Source: a virus
IMG/VR virus record: IMGVR_UViG_3300028840_000646
Coordinates: 1 to 27,781 of that record
DNA length: 27,781 nt
Direction: 5' to 3' (one strand)
Shown here: piece after piece, positions 11,601-18,875 of the stretch
Layout: each line of letters starts with the position of its first letter
Position numbering within the stretch: the stretch's first letter is position 1
The notes under the pieces: model-generated
Told to the model about the DNA's origin: nothing
The model's input: only the letters and a program-made list of their open reading frames with translations
Databases searched by the model: none
Translations under genes and position numbers: made by a program

Positions 11601-13493
11601 ATGGCAGGACACGAGAAGATTCATGCGGCAGAACACACGAATGGCGACGATGACATTCAGTCGGCAACCAATGCACAGAAAGGCCTTGCTACTGCAGCAC
11701 AGATCCAAGCTCTTGAAGGACTCACTGCAAGCAACACGGATGCCAACGAACGCGGCGGCTTCATTGGCCTGAACGGTGTAGCCGTTGACAACGGCGACAA
11801 CCCGTTGGACCTGTCGGTGGTTGATGGCACGCGCACCCTTACGCTTGCACCCACCTCCGCAGACTTCAGCTTCTACGATCTGGACGTCAAGCGCACCGTA
11901 ACCGGCAGCGTGAACGTAGTCTGGACGGATGTGGAAGGGCCGCACTACTTCTACTTCCCCAGTGGTAGCACAACCCTGACCGTAACAACCACCTTCGACA
12001 TTGGTTGGATCTATGGCAGTACAGGCACCTTCGTGGCAGAGCTGTACTGGGATGCGACCAACAAGGAAACAATCCTTGACGGTCCGGTCCGTGAAATGCA
12101 CCAGAACCAGATGAGTGGTGCTACACACTACGCCATGCACACAAGCATCGGCGCGGCCATGGTGGACGACGGGCTTGTGCTGAATGGCTTCAGCGTTGAC
12201 GGTAATGGTACGCTCGATGCGCACGCACAGTTCGGCAACACTGCAGGGAAGTTCCGCGATGAAGACCAAGTGTTCAGTGTTGATGCCAAGGCAAGCACGG
12301 TCGGCTATCGCATCCTGTACCTTGAAGGCTCGGAGGCAAGCCCTACCCTGCGTCAGTTCACCAAGGCAGGGTTCGGTGTAATGACTGACGTTGATGCCGG
12401 TATTGGTGCGACTGGTCGGCCCGTGTTCAACGAGAACAATGGCGGAACGTGGCAGCTCACCACCGTATCGAACAATAATTACTTCCTGAACCATGCGTTC
12501 GCCATCGGCGTTGCCAACGGTGAAGACACTTACGTCAAGATGGGACAGACCGAGCATAGCACCCTCGGTGATGCGCAGGACGCAGCAGAAAGCGAACTGG
12601 AAACGGTTGTGAGCGCACTGGTCTTTGCAGAGCTTCGGCCTTTGGGTAGCTTTATCTGCGAAGCGCGGAATAGCTTCACCAACGCAGTCAAGACCGTGAT
12701 CCGCAGCACCACCGACGGCGGTGACTACATAGACCAACGCAGGGCAAGAACTGGCGCAGGTAGCGCGAGCAGCAGCACAGTCAACGACCCCGATGCCGTA
12801 CACGTAAACGTGAGCGGTGAGATTGCAGCCATTGCTGCCAAGGCAACACCAATCGCAGCCGACTACCTCATCTCAGAAGACAGCGCCGACGGCAACAACA
12901 AAAAGAGCGTGACGCTTGGTACGCTGCCAGTGAGTACACCGCAGCAGACTGCACTCGACCTCAAGCAAGACATCCTTGCTGAAGGTGAGTTTGTAGATGG
13001 TGACAAAACCAAGCTTGACGGCATCGAGGCTCTGGCCGATGTCACGGACGCAACGAATGTTGATGCCGCAGGCGCAACCATGAACACGGACACCGACCTG
13101 TCTAGCAACAGCTACTTCCTTGACCAAGACGACATGAGCAGTGACGACGCTACCAAGGTCGCCAGTCAGCAGAGCATCAAGGCCTATGCACAGCCCAAGA
13201 CGCTAGAGGTCAACACGCAAACCGGTACAAGCTACACCCTCGCAGCAAGTGACAACGGCAAGATCGTCACCTGCAACAACGCAAGCGCAATCACATTGAC
13301 CGTTCCGAGTGGGTTGGGTGCAGGCTTCAACTGTACGGTGATTCAGCTTGGGGCAGGGCAGGTTACACCGACTGCCAGTGGCACGACCTTGAACAACCGG
13401 CAGAGCCACACGAAGACTGCCGGTCAGTATGCAGCAATCACTCTCGCGGCCTACGTGGCCAATACCTTCGCATGGCAGGGAGACTCCGCATGA
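11601..13493 (+). CDS. Large tail-fibre-like protein sharing modules with the first fibre gene
   Basis: A 630-residue protein with ribosome site GAGGAGG upstream. The N-terminus has a shortened shaft repeat (D-D-I-Q-S-A-T-N-A-Q-K-G-L-A-T). Residues about 60-430 form a beta-rich region with no clear family. Residues about 470-529 repeat the first fibre block (K-L-D-G-I-E-A-L-A-D-V-T-D, then Y-F-L-D-Q-D-D-M). The last 100 residues form a small Thr/Ala/Asn-rich beta domain (I-V-T-C-N-N-A-S-A-I-T-L-T-V-P) like C-terminal domains of phage fibres and appendages. Probable role: receptor binding or a fibre joined to the products of neighbouring genes. Its stop overlaps the propeller gene by 4 nt. Confidence 0.75.
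   Translation: MAGHEKIHAAEHTNGDDDIQSATNAQKGLATAAQIQALEGLTASNTDANERGGFIGLNGVAVDNGDNPLDLSVVDGTRTLTLAPTSADFSFYDLDVKRTVTGSVNVVWTDVEGPHYFYFPSGSTTLTVTTTFDIGWIYGSTGTFVAELYWDATNKETILDGPVREMHQNQMSGATHYAMHTSIGAAMVDDGLVLNGFSVDGNGTLDAHAQFGNTAGKFRDEDQVFSVDAKASTVGYRILYLEGSEASPTLRQFTKAGFGVMTDVDAGIGATGRPVFNENNGGTWQLTTVSNNNYFLNHAFAIGVANGEDTYVKMGQTEHSTLGDAQDAAESELETVVSALVFAELRPLGSFICEARNSFTNAVKTVIRSTTDGGDYIDQRRARTGAGSASSSTVNDPDAVHVNVSGEIAAIAAKATPIAADYLISEDSADGNNKKSVTLGTLPVSTPQQTALDLKQDILAEGEFVDGDKTKLDGIEALADVTDATNVDAAGATMNTDTDLSSNSYFLDQDDMSSDDATKVASQQSIKAYAQPKTLEVNTQTGTSYTLAASDNGKIVTCNNASAITLTVPSGLGAGFNCTVIQLGAGQVTPTASGTTLNNRQSHTKTAGQYAAITLAAYVANTFAWQGDSA
13008..13187 (+). repeat. Inter-gene fibre repeat, copy in the second fibre gene
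   Basis: Partner of 9244-9420, encoding the same T-K-L-D-G-I-E-A-L-A-D-V-T-D to S-Q-Q-S-I-K-A-Y block with scattered differences, one of them a one-residue deletion or insertion equivalent. Confidence 0.8.
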
Positions 13494-14638
13494 GAGCAGG
13501 ACTGACAGGATTTCTAAGCGTTTTTGGCGCGGCAGATTTAGACCTGTCGGCAGGGGCGTTAGAAACATTTGAATCCGCAGACGTAAGCAACCTCGATGTC
13601 TGCAGGCTCACTGACACCAAGGCAGTGCTTGTCTATACGGACGTTGGGAATAGCAACTACGGAACGGCTGTTGTACTGTCCTTGTCTGGCACGACCGTCA
13701 CCGCAGGAACACCCGTAGTCTATAAGAGCGTTGGGATCAATTCTAAGAACCGAGTTGTGCGTGTAGACGATACCCATGTCATCGTAGGTTACGCCGACTC
13801 CACCAACAGTAAGACCTTCGCGCAGTGCCTTACCATCAGTGGAACAACCATTACGACCAACACGGAGTTGGAAGTGAACAATGGTTACTCCGCTCTAATT
13901 GGTTTGATGAGCTTCGATAGTACCTACTTTGCTATAGGCTACCGCGACCCGAACGGTTCGACTGCGAACATGCCGATCTGTTCCTTGCTCAGTCTCAGCG
14001 GCACGACCCTGACAGAAGAGGACACAGCCAACATCCACATCGGTGCATCAGCGCAAGACAGCATCGACATGGACGGGTTCTCTTCCACACTCGGCATCGT
14101 TCTATATCGCAGAAGTGGCGTTACCTATGCGAGACAGGTATCACGTTCTGGCGCAACCATAACAACGCTTGACGCAGACACTATTTCTTCTGACTTGTCT
14201 GCACAGCTTTGCGTGAGCGCACTGGACAGCACACGGGCAATCGTGTGCGGTTACTGGACAGGCACAGGTAACACGCGCACCCGTGGCTTGATCATGGAAA
14301 TCAGCGGCAGTGTGTTTACCAATGGCACCATCACTGACATCTGGGACCAAGGCAACTTCACCCACAGCTACGTTGACGTTGCTGCATACGACTCATCGAA
14401 TGCTGTTGTGTGTATAAAGGCACACGATGACGCAGCAACCTACAACGGTGGACCTGCCGTTGGTGTTCACGTGTCGGTGAGTGGTAGTACCATCACCGCC
14501 GATTCGCCTGTGATCGTGGAGAGTGATTACGCAGGAACGCACATTGCAAACTGTGCCCTGACTTCAACGCACGGCATCGTCGGCTTCAGAAGTTCTAACG
14601 GTCCTGCAGGTAAGGCGGCTTGCCTGTACTTAAGCTAG
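13490..14638 (+). CDS. Probable seven-bladed beta-propeller adhesion protein
   Basis: A 382-residue protein. ATG 13490 overlaps the previous stop (ATGA) and has CAGGGAGA 6 bases upstream; an in-frame ATG at 13472 is less likely. The sequence consists of about seven repeats of roughly 50 residues. Each has a D-[ST]-x-x-x-[VI]-[VI]-x-x-Y strand, a variable loop, and then L-S-x-S-G-[ST]-T-[VI]-T. The last repeat lacks its final strand, while the extreme N-terminus offers a matching orphan strand (D-L-S-A-G-A-L-E), the ring-closing arrangement of propellers. Propellers in phage tails commonly bind sugars. It lies within the fibre block, so a host-binding role is likely. The fold is inferred from repeat pattern only. 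Confidence 0.6.
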   Translation: MRAGLTGFLSVFGAADLDLSAGALETFESADVSNLDVCRLTDTKAVLVYTDVGNSNYGTAVVLSLSGTTVTAGTPVVYKSVGINSKNRVVRVDDTHVIVGYADSTNSKTFAQCLTISGTTITTNTELEVNNGYSALIGLMSFDSTYFAIGYRDPNGSTANMPICSLLSLSGTTLTEEDTANIHIGASAQDSIDMDGFSSTLGIVLYRRSGVTYARQVSRSGATITTLDADTISSDLSAQLCVSALDSTRAIVCGYWTGTGNTRTRGLIMEISGSVFTNGTITDIWDQGNFTHSYVDVAAYDSSNAVVCIKAHDDAATYNGGPAVGVHVSVSGSTITADSPVIVESDYAGTHIANCALTSTHGIVGFRSSNGPAGKAACLYLS

Positions 14639-14646
14639 GAGAAGCA

Positions 14647-15564
14647 ATGGGTGACAAGCGCGACAAGATGCACCCCGAGAGTGGCCAAGCACTCGACAGC
14701 AATGACCAGCTGTTCGACGTGACCGAGTGGCGCAGGAACAGCTACGGCACCACCGAAGCCATTACCCCAGAGCGTGGTGCCATGCCCGTGGTCCAGAGCG
14801 ATGTGATCAACCGGCTACAGATGCAGGAGTTCCAGAAAGGTAAAGGCTCAGAGACACTTGCAGCAGACGCCGTCGTTGACACTTACACCGTAACCCTTTC
14901 GGCGGGCCACAGTGCCGCAATCGGCGACACGCTAGTCCTGTTTGAGCAGCAAGTTGTCGGTGAGCCCTTCCTGTACGAGGGCATGATACTGGGTGTACTC
15001 GGTGATGTCCTTACGCTAGACCGTCCGTTGAACTTCAGTTACACCTCTGCCGGTACCTTTGCCATCCTTACCGAAACAGAGATGGCAGTGGATGGGTCAG
15101 TTACTCGGCAGATCTATCGGGTGCAGCCGCCGACTTTCTACAGCTTCGACATTACGCGCATGACCATCAGCATGGTGATGGGCACCCAAGGCGATGACGC
15201 ACTCTTCGGCGATCTTACAGCACTCACCAACGGGATCACGGTGCGGCTTGTCCGTGACTACGAAAACGAGTACTTCAATATGGCCAACTGGAAAGACAAT
15301 GGCCACATCGCCGAGACCTGCTACGACATGGTATACACCGAGCGTTCTGGTGGTGGCGGCTCTTACGGTATGCGAGCGCGTTGGACTTTTGGTGGCACCC
15401 AGAATATGGGCGCAGTGGTTCGGCTCCGTGGTGGGTCGAACCCAGTGCTTGGTCCACAGGACCGGATTGAAATTGTTATCAGCGACGACCTGAGAGGACT
15501 GAGCCACATGGGGGCGTTAGTTCAGGGTCACTGGGTTGACGTTGTATGGAATGGTGATTACTAG
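14647..15564 (+). CDS. Phage structural protein, unknown, at the end of the adhesion block
   Basis: A 305-residue protein from ATG 14647, with AGGAGA 5 bases upstream (an in-frame upstream start inside the previous gene is rejected for lacking a site). The N-terminus is polar (M-H-P-E-S-G-Q-A). The middle is beta-rich with V-T-L-S-A-G-H-S-A-A-I-G-D-T-L-V-L-F-E, and the C-terminal half holds F-N-M-A-N-W-K-D-N-G-H-I and I-V-I-S-D-D-L-R-G-L-S-H-M. No signal peptide or membrane segment. It looks like a virion component, perhaps a fibre-attachment or baseplate-type protein, but no family was recognised with certainty. Confidence 0.7.
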   Translation: MGDKRDKMHPESGQALDSNDQLFDVTEWRRNSYGTTEAITPERGAMPVVQSDVINRLQMQEFQKGKGSETLAADAVVDTYTVTLSAGHSAAIGDTLVLFEQQVVGEPFLYEGMILGVLGDVLTLDRPLNFSYTSAGTFAILTETEMAVDGSVTRQIYRVQPPTFYSFDITRMTISMVMGTQGDDALFGDLTALTNGITVRLVRDYENEYFNMANWKDNGHIAETCYDMVYTERSGGGGSYGMRARWTFGGTQNMGAVVRLRGGSNPVLGPQDRIEIVISDDLRGLSHMGALVQGHWVDVVWNGDY

Positions 15565-15577
15565 AAGGAGAAAGAAG

Positions 15578-16930
15578 ATGACAGCCAATCGGAAGATTAC
15601 TGTTGGCAAAGCTATGAGCGTCGACGAGCAGGCGCACACCTTGACGGCGGTCATGAGTACGCGCAGCGTTGACCGTGACGGCGACATCGTCGAGCCGAAG
15701 GGGATGCGGATGGAGAACTTCCAGAGCAACCCTGTCGTGCTCTGGGCGCATGACAAAAAGGCACCCCCGATCGGTCGGGTCAAGGAAGTGTATGTCAGTG
15801 ACGACTCCGTACTCGGCAACATCGAGTTCGATCGTGACGACCCGTTCGCGATGATGATCTTCAACAAGTATGCGAAGGGCTTCCTGAATGCGTGGTCTAT
15901 CGGCTTCGCCCCAGAAGCCAAGACGGTCGAGACGATCAGCGACGGAGACGGTCAGGTCACCGGCTACCACTTCAAAGAGGCGGAGCTTCTGGAGCTGAGT
16001 GCCGTGCCTGTGCCCGCGAACCCGCAGGCGCTCGTGCGCGAGATGAAGGACGTGGACGCCGGTCTGGCTAAGCGCTTCGTGGATGGACTCGAAGACGACG
16101 CGCTCAAGCGCGAGATCGAGAAGGTGTTCACCAAGGACGATCACAACGACGAGGTTGCAGAGGTCGAACCGAACTGGGGAAGCGTCGACAAGTCCGCCCT
16201 CCCAGAAGTCGCGTTCGTCTGGGAAGCACCCGACACCGACGCCGAGAAGAAGGGCACGTGGAGGTTCCCCCACCACTGGATCGAAGACGCATCGAACAAG
16301 AACGGTCTGGGCGTGTGGACAACCGGCAAGATGTACCTGAGTGAGTCCGGCCTGCAGGCCGCGTGGGCTGCAGCCATGGGCGCGCGCACGGGCGCACGTG
16401 CACCCGCGAGCGTGATCAACCACCTCCAGAAACACCGGATCGCTCTGGGTATCAACGAGCAGGCACGCGGCAAGCTGTACTCTCTGGAGCACAGTGCAGA
16501 CGGCGCGCTGCTGCGCACGGAGAAAGACTTCATCGAGATCACCGACGACTACGCAGCGGGCGATCTGTTCGAGGAGTCCGGCATGAAGCTCGCCGAGAAC
16601 GTCTTCAAGAAGAGCATCGAGGAACGGGGCGACAAGCTGCCGACTTCCTATGCGATCGGCGAAGCGTTCAAAATGGTTATTGATTTTGAAGCCATTCAAG
16701 TGAATGATGGTATTGTGAAAGAAGCGAAGATCTTGGAGGTACGGATCACAGTCCCGAAGCCAGCGGAGAAAGCAGAACTCCCTCCAGAGGAAGAGGAGGC
16801 GAGCCTTGCAAGCAAAGAGGCGGCGGGAGAAGAAGGCAACGACGTCACCGAACCGGTCGATGTGAAGTCCTTCGTTGATGATCTGGACGTCGAGCTGCGT
16901 GGGTACGCAGCGAAGATCGCTTCCCTGTAG
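15578..16930 (+). CDS. HK97-family prohead protease with extended C-terminal domain
   Basis: A 450-residue protein from ATG 15578 (AGAAGGAG upstream). Residues 1-155 are the U35 prohead protease: start strand block D-R-D-G-D-I-V-E-P, catalytic His58 in W-A-H-D, catalytic Ser107 in N-A-W-S-I-G-F, and the E-L-L-E-L-S-A-V-P-V-P-A-N block at about 137-148. It matures the capsid by removing the scaffold segment. Typical members are about 200 residues long, so more than half of this one is extra. Residues about 198-300 (starting N-W-G-S-V-D-K-S-A-L-P and including H-L-Q-K-H) look like a separate folded domain, and the C-terminus is acidic. The extension may act as scaffold or anchor, by inference. 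Confidence 0.9.
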   Translation: MTANRKITVGKAMSVDEQAHTLTAVMSTRSVDRDGDIVEPKGMRMENFQSNPVVLWAHDKKAPPIGRVKEVYVSDDSVLGNIEFDRDDPFAMMIFNKYAKGFLNAWSIGFAPEAKTVETISDGDGQVTGYHFKEAELLELSAVPVPANPQALVREMKDVDAGLAKRFVDGLEDDALKREIEKVFTKDDHNDEVAEVEPNWGSVDKSALPEVAFVWEAPDTDAEKKGTWRFPHHWIEDASNKNGLGVWTTGKMYLSESGLQAAWAAAMGARTGARAPASVINHLQKHRIALGINEQARGKLYSLEHSADGALLRTEKDFIEITDDYAAGDLFEESGMKLAENVFKKSIEERGDKLPTSYAIGEAFKMVIDFEAIQVNDGIVKEAKILEVRITVPKPAEKAELPPEEEEASLASKEAAGEEGNDVTEPVDVKSFVDDLDVELRGYAAKIASL

Positions 16931-16968
16931 CGTGTATGTTTTCCGATTTGGAATAGGAGAAAGAAAAG

Positions 16969-18384
16969 ATGAACAAGATCAAGGAACTCAAAGAGAAGCT
17001 CGACGCCGCCTATGCGGAAATGAAAGAGCTGAGTCTCGGCATCGACAAGGCCGAAGGCGACGAGGACAAAGAAGCTGCCCGCACCGCGTTTGAAGCAAAG
17101 CGTGAAGACGTCGACAGCATCAAGAAGGAACTGGACGACGCCATCGCCGAAGCCGAACAGGCCAAGGCTGTTGCTGACAGTCTCGAAAAGGCTCGCGGCA
17201 TGACCACCGTGAACGTCCCTGCAGGAGCTTCCGTTGCAGGTTCCGCCGAGGTCAAGGACCACGGCAAAGAGATGCAGGCCAAAGAAGGCATCTTCCTGAA
17301 GTACATGGAAGGCGGCATCAAAGGTCTGAGCGGCGAAGAAGCCCGCGCCATGCAGCCGACCGAAGGCAGCAAGATGAGCAACAGCGAGAAGACCGCCGGT
17401 GCCATCTGTATGCCCAAGTCCGCCGTGTTCGCCATGCTCGGTCCCAAGTGGGCCAAGCAGATGGGGTGGTACAAAGACGGCACCATGAACCTGATCGCCA
17501 AGGCTTCGACCATGGTCAGCAGCTCCGACGCGCTCGGCGGCTACACCATTCCCGAAGACTTCCGTCTGCCCATGCTCGACCTCGCAGTCGAAGCCCCGAC
17601 CCTGCTGAACCGCGTCACCGTCATGCCTGCTCCGACCGGCGAGATCACCATGCCCAAGTCGAAGCAGACCGACGCCGATGAATACGGCGGCATGGTTGGT
17701 GAGTGGATTGAAGAGGGTGGCCTCAAGCCCAAGACCGACACCCGCTTCGAGCAGGTGAAGATCACCACCCACGAGTATGCCATGCACACCCAGATCAGCA
17801 TCCGGCTGCTCAACCGTTCGGCCATCGCCATGGAACAGTGGCTGACCACTCGTGGTCGTCAGGTTATCCTCGACGCCATGGACACCGCCATCATTTCTGG
17901 CGACGGCACCGGCAAGCCTCTCGGCCTGATCAACACCGATGGCATCCGTGAGCGCAAGCGCGAGACCAGTGGCACCGTGACCCGCACCGACTGCACCAAG
18001 CTGAAGTTCAAGCTCAAGCCTTACCACCGTGCAGGTGCTGTGTATGTCATGGACGACACCGTCCTCGAACAGCTCGAAGACCTGACCGACAACGAAGGGC
18101 GTCAGCTCTTCACTGCCTCCATGGCGAATGGTCCCTTCGACCGTCTCTGCGGTTACCCCTACATCGTGTCGACCCGCACGCCGGACATCGGCAGCGATGG
18201 CGACCTGATGTTCGTCGACCTGCGTGAGTACTACATGCCGATGGAACAGGACATCATGATCAAGCGGTCCGATGATTATGACATCGTCCACAACCTCGCC
18301 ACGATCGTGATGTTCGCAGTGGCAGGCGGCAAGTTCGTACAGCCTCGCACCGGCGCGCTCCTCGGCGACGAAGAAACAAGCTGA
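16969..18384 (+). CDS. Major capsid protein, HK97 fold
   Basis: A 471-residue protein with TAGGAGA upstream. Residues 1-80 form a charged coiled coil, the delta/scaffold domain removed by the prohead protease. The shell domain follows, with S-D-A-L-G-G-Y-T-I-P-E-D-F (a hallmark around residue 185-197) and then I-S-I-R-L-L-N-R-S, I-I-S-G-D-G-T-G-K-P-L-G-L, and the late block with L-C-G-Y-P-Y-I-V-S. The codons favour abundant tRNA types (GAC, AAG, CTC, ACC) more strictly than in neighbours, as expected for the most expressed gene. It is separated from upstream genes by 38 bases and followed by a hairpin. The exact cleavage site cannot be set from sequence alone. Confidence 0.93.
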   Translation: MNKIKELKEKLDAAYAEMKELSLGIDKAEGDEDKEAARTAFEAKREDVDSIKKELDDAIAEAEQAKAVADSLEKARGMTTVNVPAGASVAGSAEVKDHGKEMQAKEGIFLKYMEGGIKGLSGEEARAMQPTEGSKMSNSEKTAGAICMPKSAVFAMLGPKWAKQMGWYKDGTMNLIAKASTMVSSSDALGGYTIPEDFRLPMLDLAVEAPTLLNRVTVMPAPTGEITMPKSKQTDADEYGGMVGEWIEEGGLKPKTDTRFEQVKITTHEYAMHTQISIRLLNRSAIAMEQWLTTRGRQVILDAMDTAIISGDGTGKPLGLINTDGIRERKRETSGTVTRTDCTKLKFKLKPYHRAGAVYVMDDTVLEQLEDLTDNEGRQLFTASMANGPFDRLCGYPYIVSTRTPDIGSDGDLMFVDLREYYMPMEQDIMIKRSDDYDIVHNLATIVMFAVAGGKFVQPRTGALLGDEETS

Positions 18385-18404
18385 ATGAGCTGAGTGTATG
18401 ATCC

Positions 18405-18439
18405 GAAGGGCGGGCGTGTTACGGCAGCGCCCGCCCTTC
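18405..18439 (+). terminator. GC-rich hairpin after the major capsid gene
   Basis: Perfect 12-bp arms GAAGGGCGGGCG (18405-18416) and CGCCCGCCCTTC (18428-18439) with an 11-base loop, 20 bases past the capsid stop and just before the ribosome site of the next gene. No U run follows, so it may be a leaky terminator or a 3' stabiliser protecting capsid mRNA from exonucleases. Confidence 0.65.
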
Positions 18440-18461
18440 ATCCACAGAAGGAGGAGAGCAG

Positions 18462-18875
18462 ATGGGTTGGTACAAAGTAGTCGGAGACGAGTCGATCCAA
18501 TACGTCGACGAGTCCGGCCAAGAACGGAGAGCCAACGTCGGAAGTATCGTGAACATCGAGGTCCGTACCCAAGCGAAGAGGTTGAAGAAGGCGGGCCAGA
18601 TCGTTCCCCTTGAAAGCGCCGATGAAAACATCGGAGCTGATTTCGTACTTCGTGAAAAGCACACGGACCCCGCACCCGCGAAAGCGTTGAAGAGCAGCCA
18701 GAAAGAAACCGTCGATGCCGAGGATGGCGAAGACATTTCGATCGGTGCCCTTGTGCAGGTCGGTGAAGAAGTCGGCGAGATCGTCAAGGTGAACACGCGA
18801 ACTGTCGATGTCCGGTTTGAAGAGGACGAAGAACCCAGACGATGCAAGCGTGAAGATGTGGAGGTGATCGGATGA
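18462..18875 (+). CDS. Unknown small acidic protein after the capsid gene
   Basis: A 137-residue acidic protein with a strong AAGGAGGAGAG site. Two beta-like segments (M-G-W-Y-K-V-V-G-D-E-S-I at the start; I-S-I-G-A-L-V-Q-V-G-E-E-V around residues 90-103) flank a polar linker. The C-terminal part, with G-E-I-V-K-V-N-T-R-T-V-D-V-R-F, looks like a small SH3-like barrel. It is the first gene after the capsid and overlaps the glycosyltransferase start by 4 nt. A capsid decoration protein often sits here, but no family is recognised, so that is positional inference. Confidence 0.65.
   Translation: MGWYKVVGDESIQYVDESGQERRANVGSIVNIEVRTQAKRLKKAGQIVPLESADENIGADFVLREKHTDPAPAKALKSSQKETVDAEDGEDISIGALVQVGEEVGEIVKVNTRTVDVRFEEDEEPRRCKREDVEVIG

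Noticed and set aside
11595-12803. 402-codon open frame on the - strand
   Set aside because: Antisense shadow of the second fibre gene; no domain signatures.
15479-16699. 406-codon open frame on the - strand
   Set aside because: Opposite the protease gene, whose catalytic motifs are clear; no motifs of its own.
18398-18613. 71-codon + strand frame over the post-capsid hairpin
   Set aside because: Crosses the hairpin and the next gene in another frame, Arg/Pro-rich, no ribosome site.
16696-18675. 659-codon open frame on the - strand
   Set aside because: Lies opposite the protease end and the certain major capsid gene; His/Gly/Leu/Val composition is that of an antisense shadow of codon-biased DNA.
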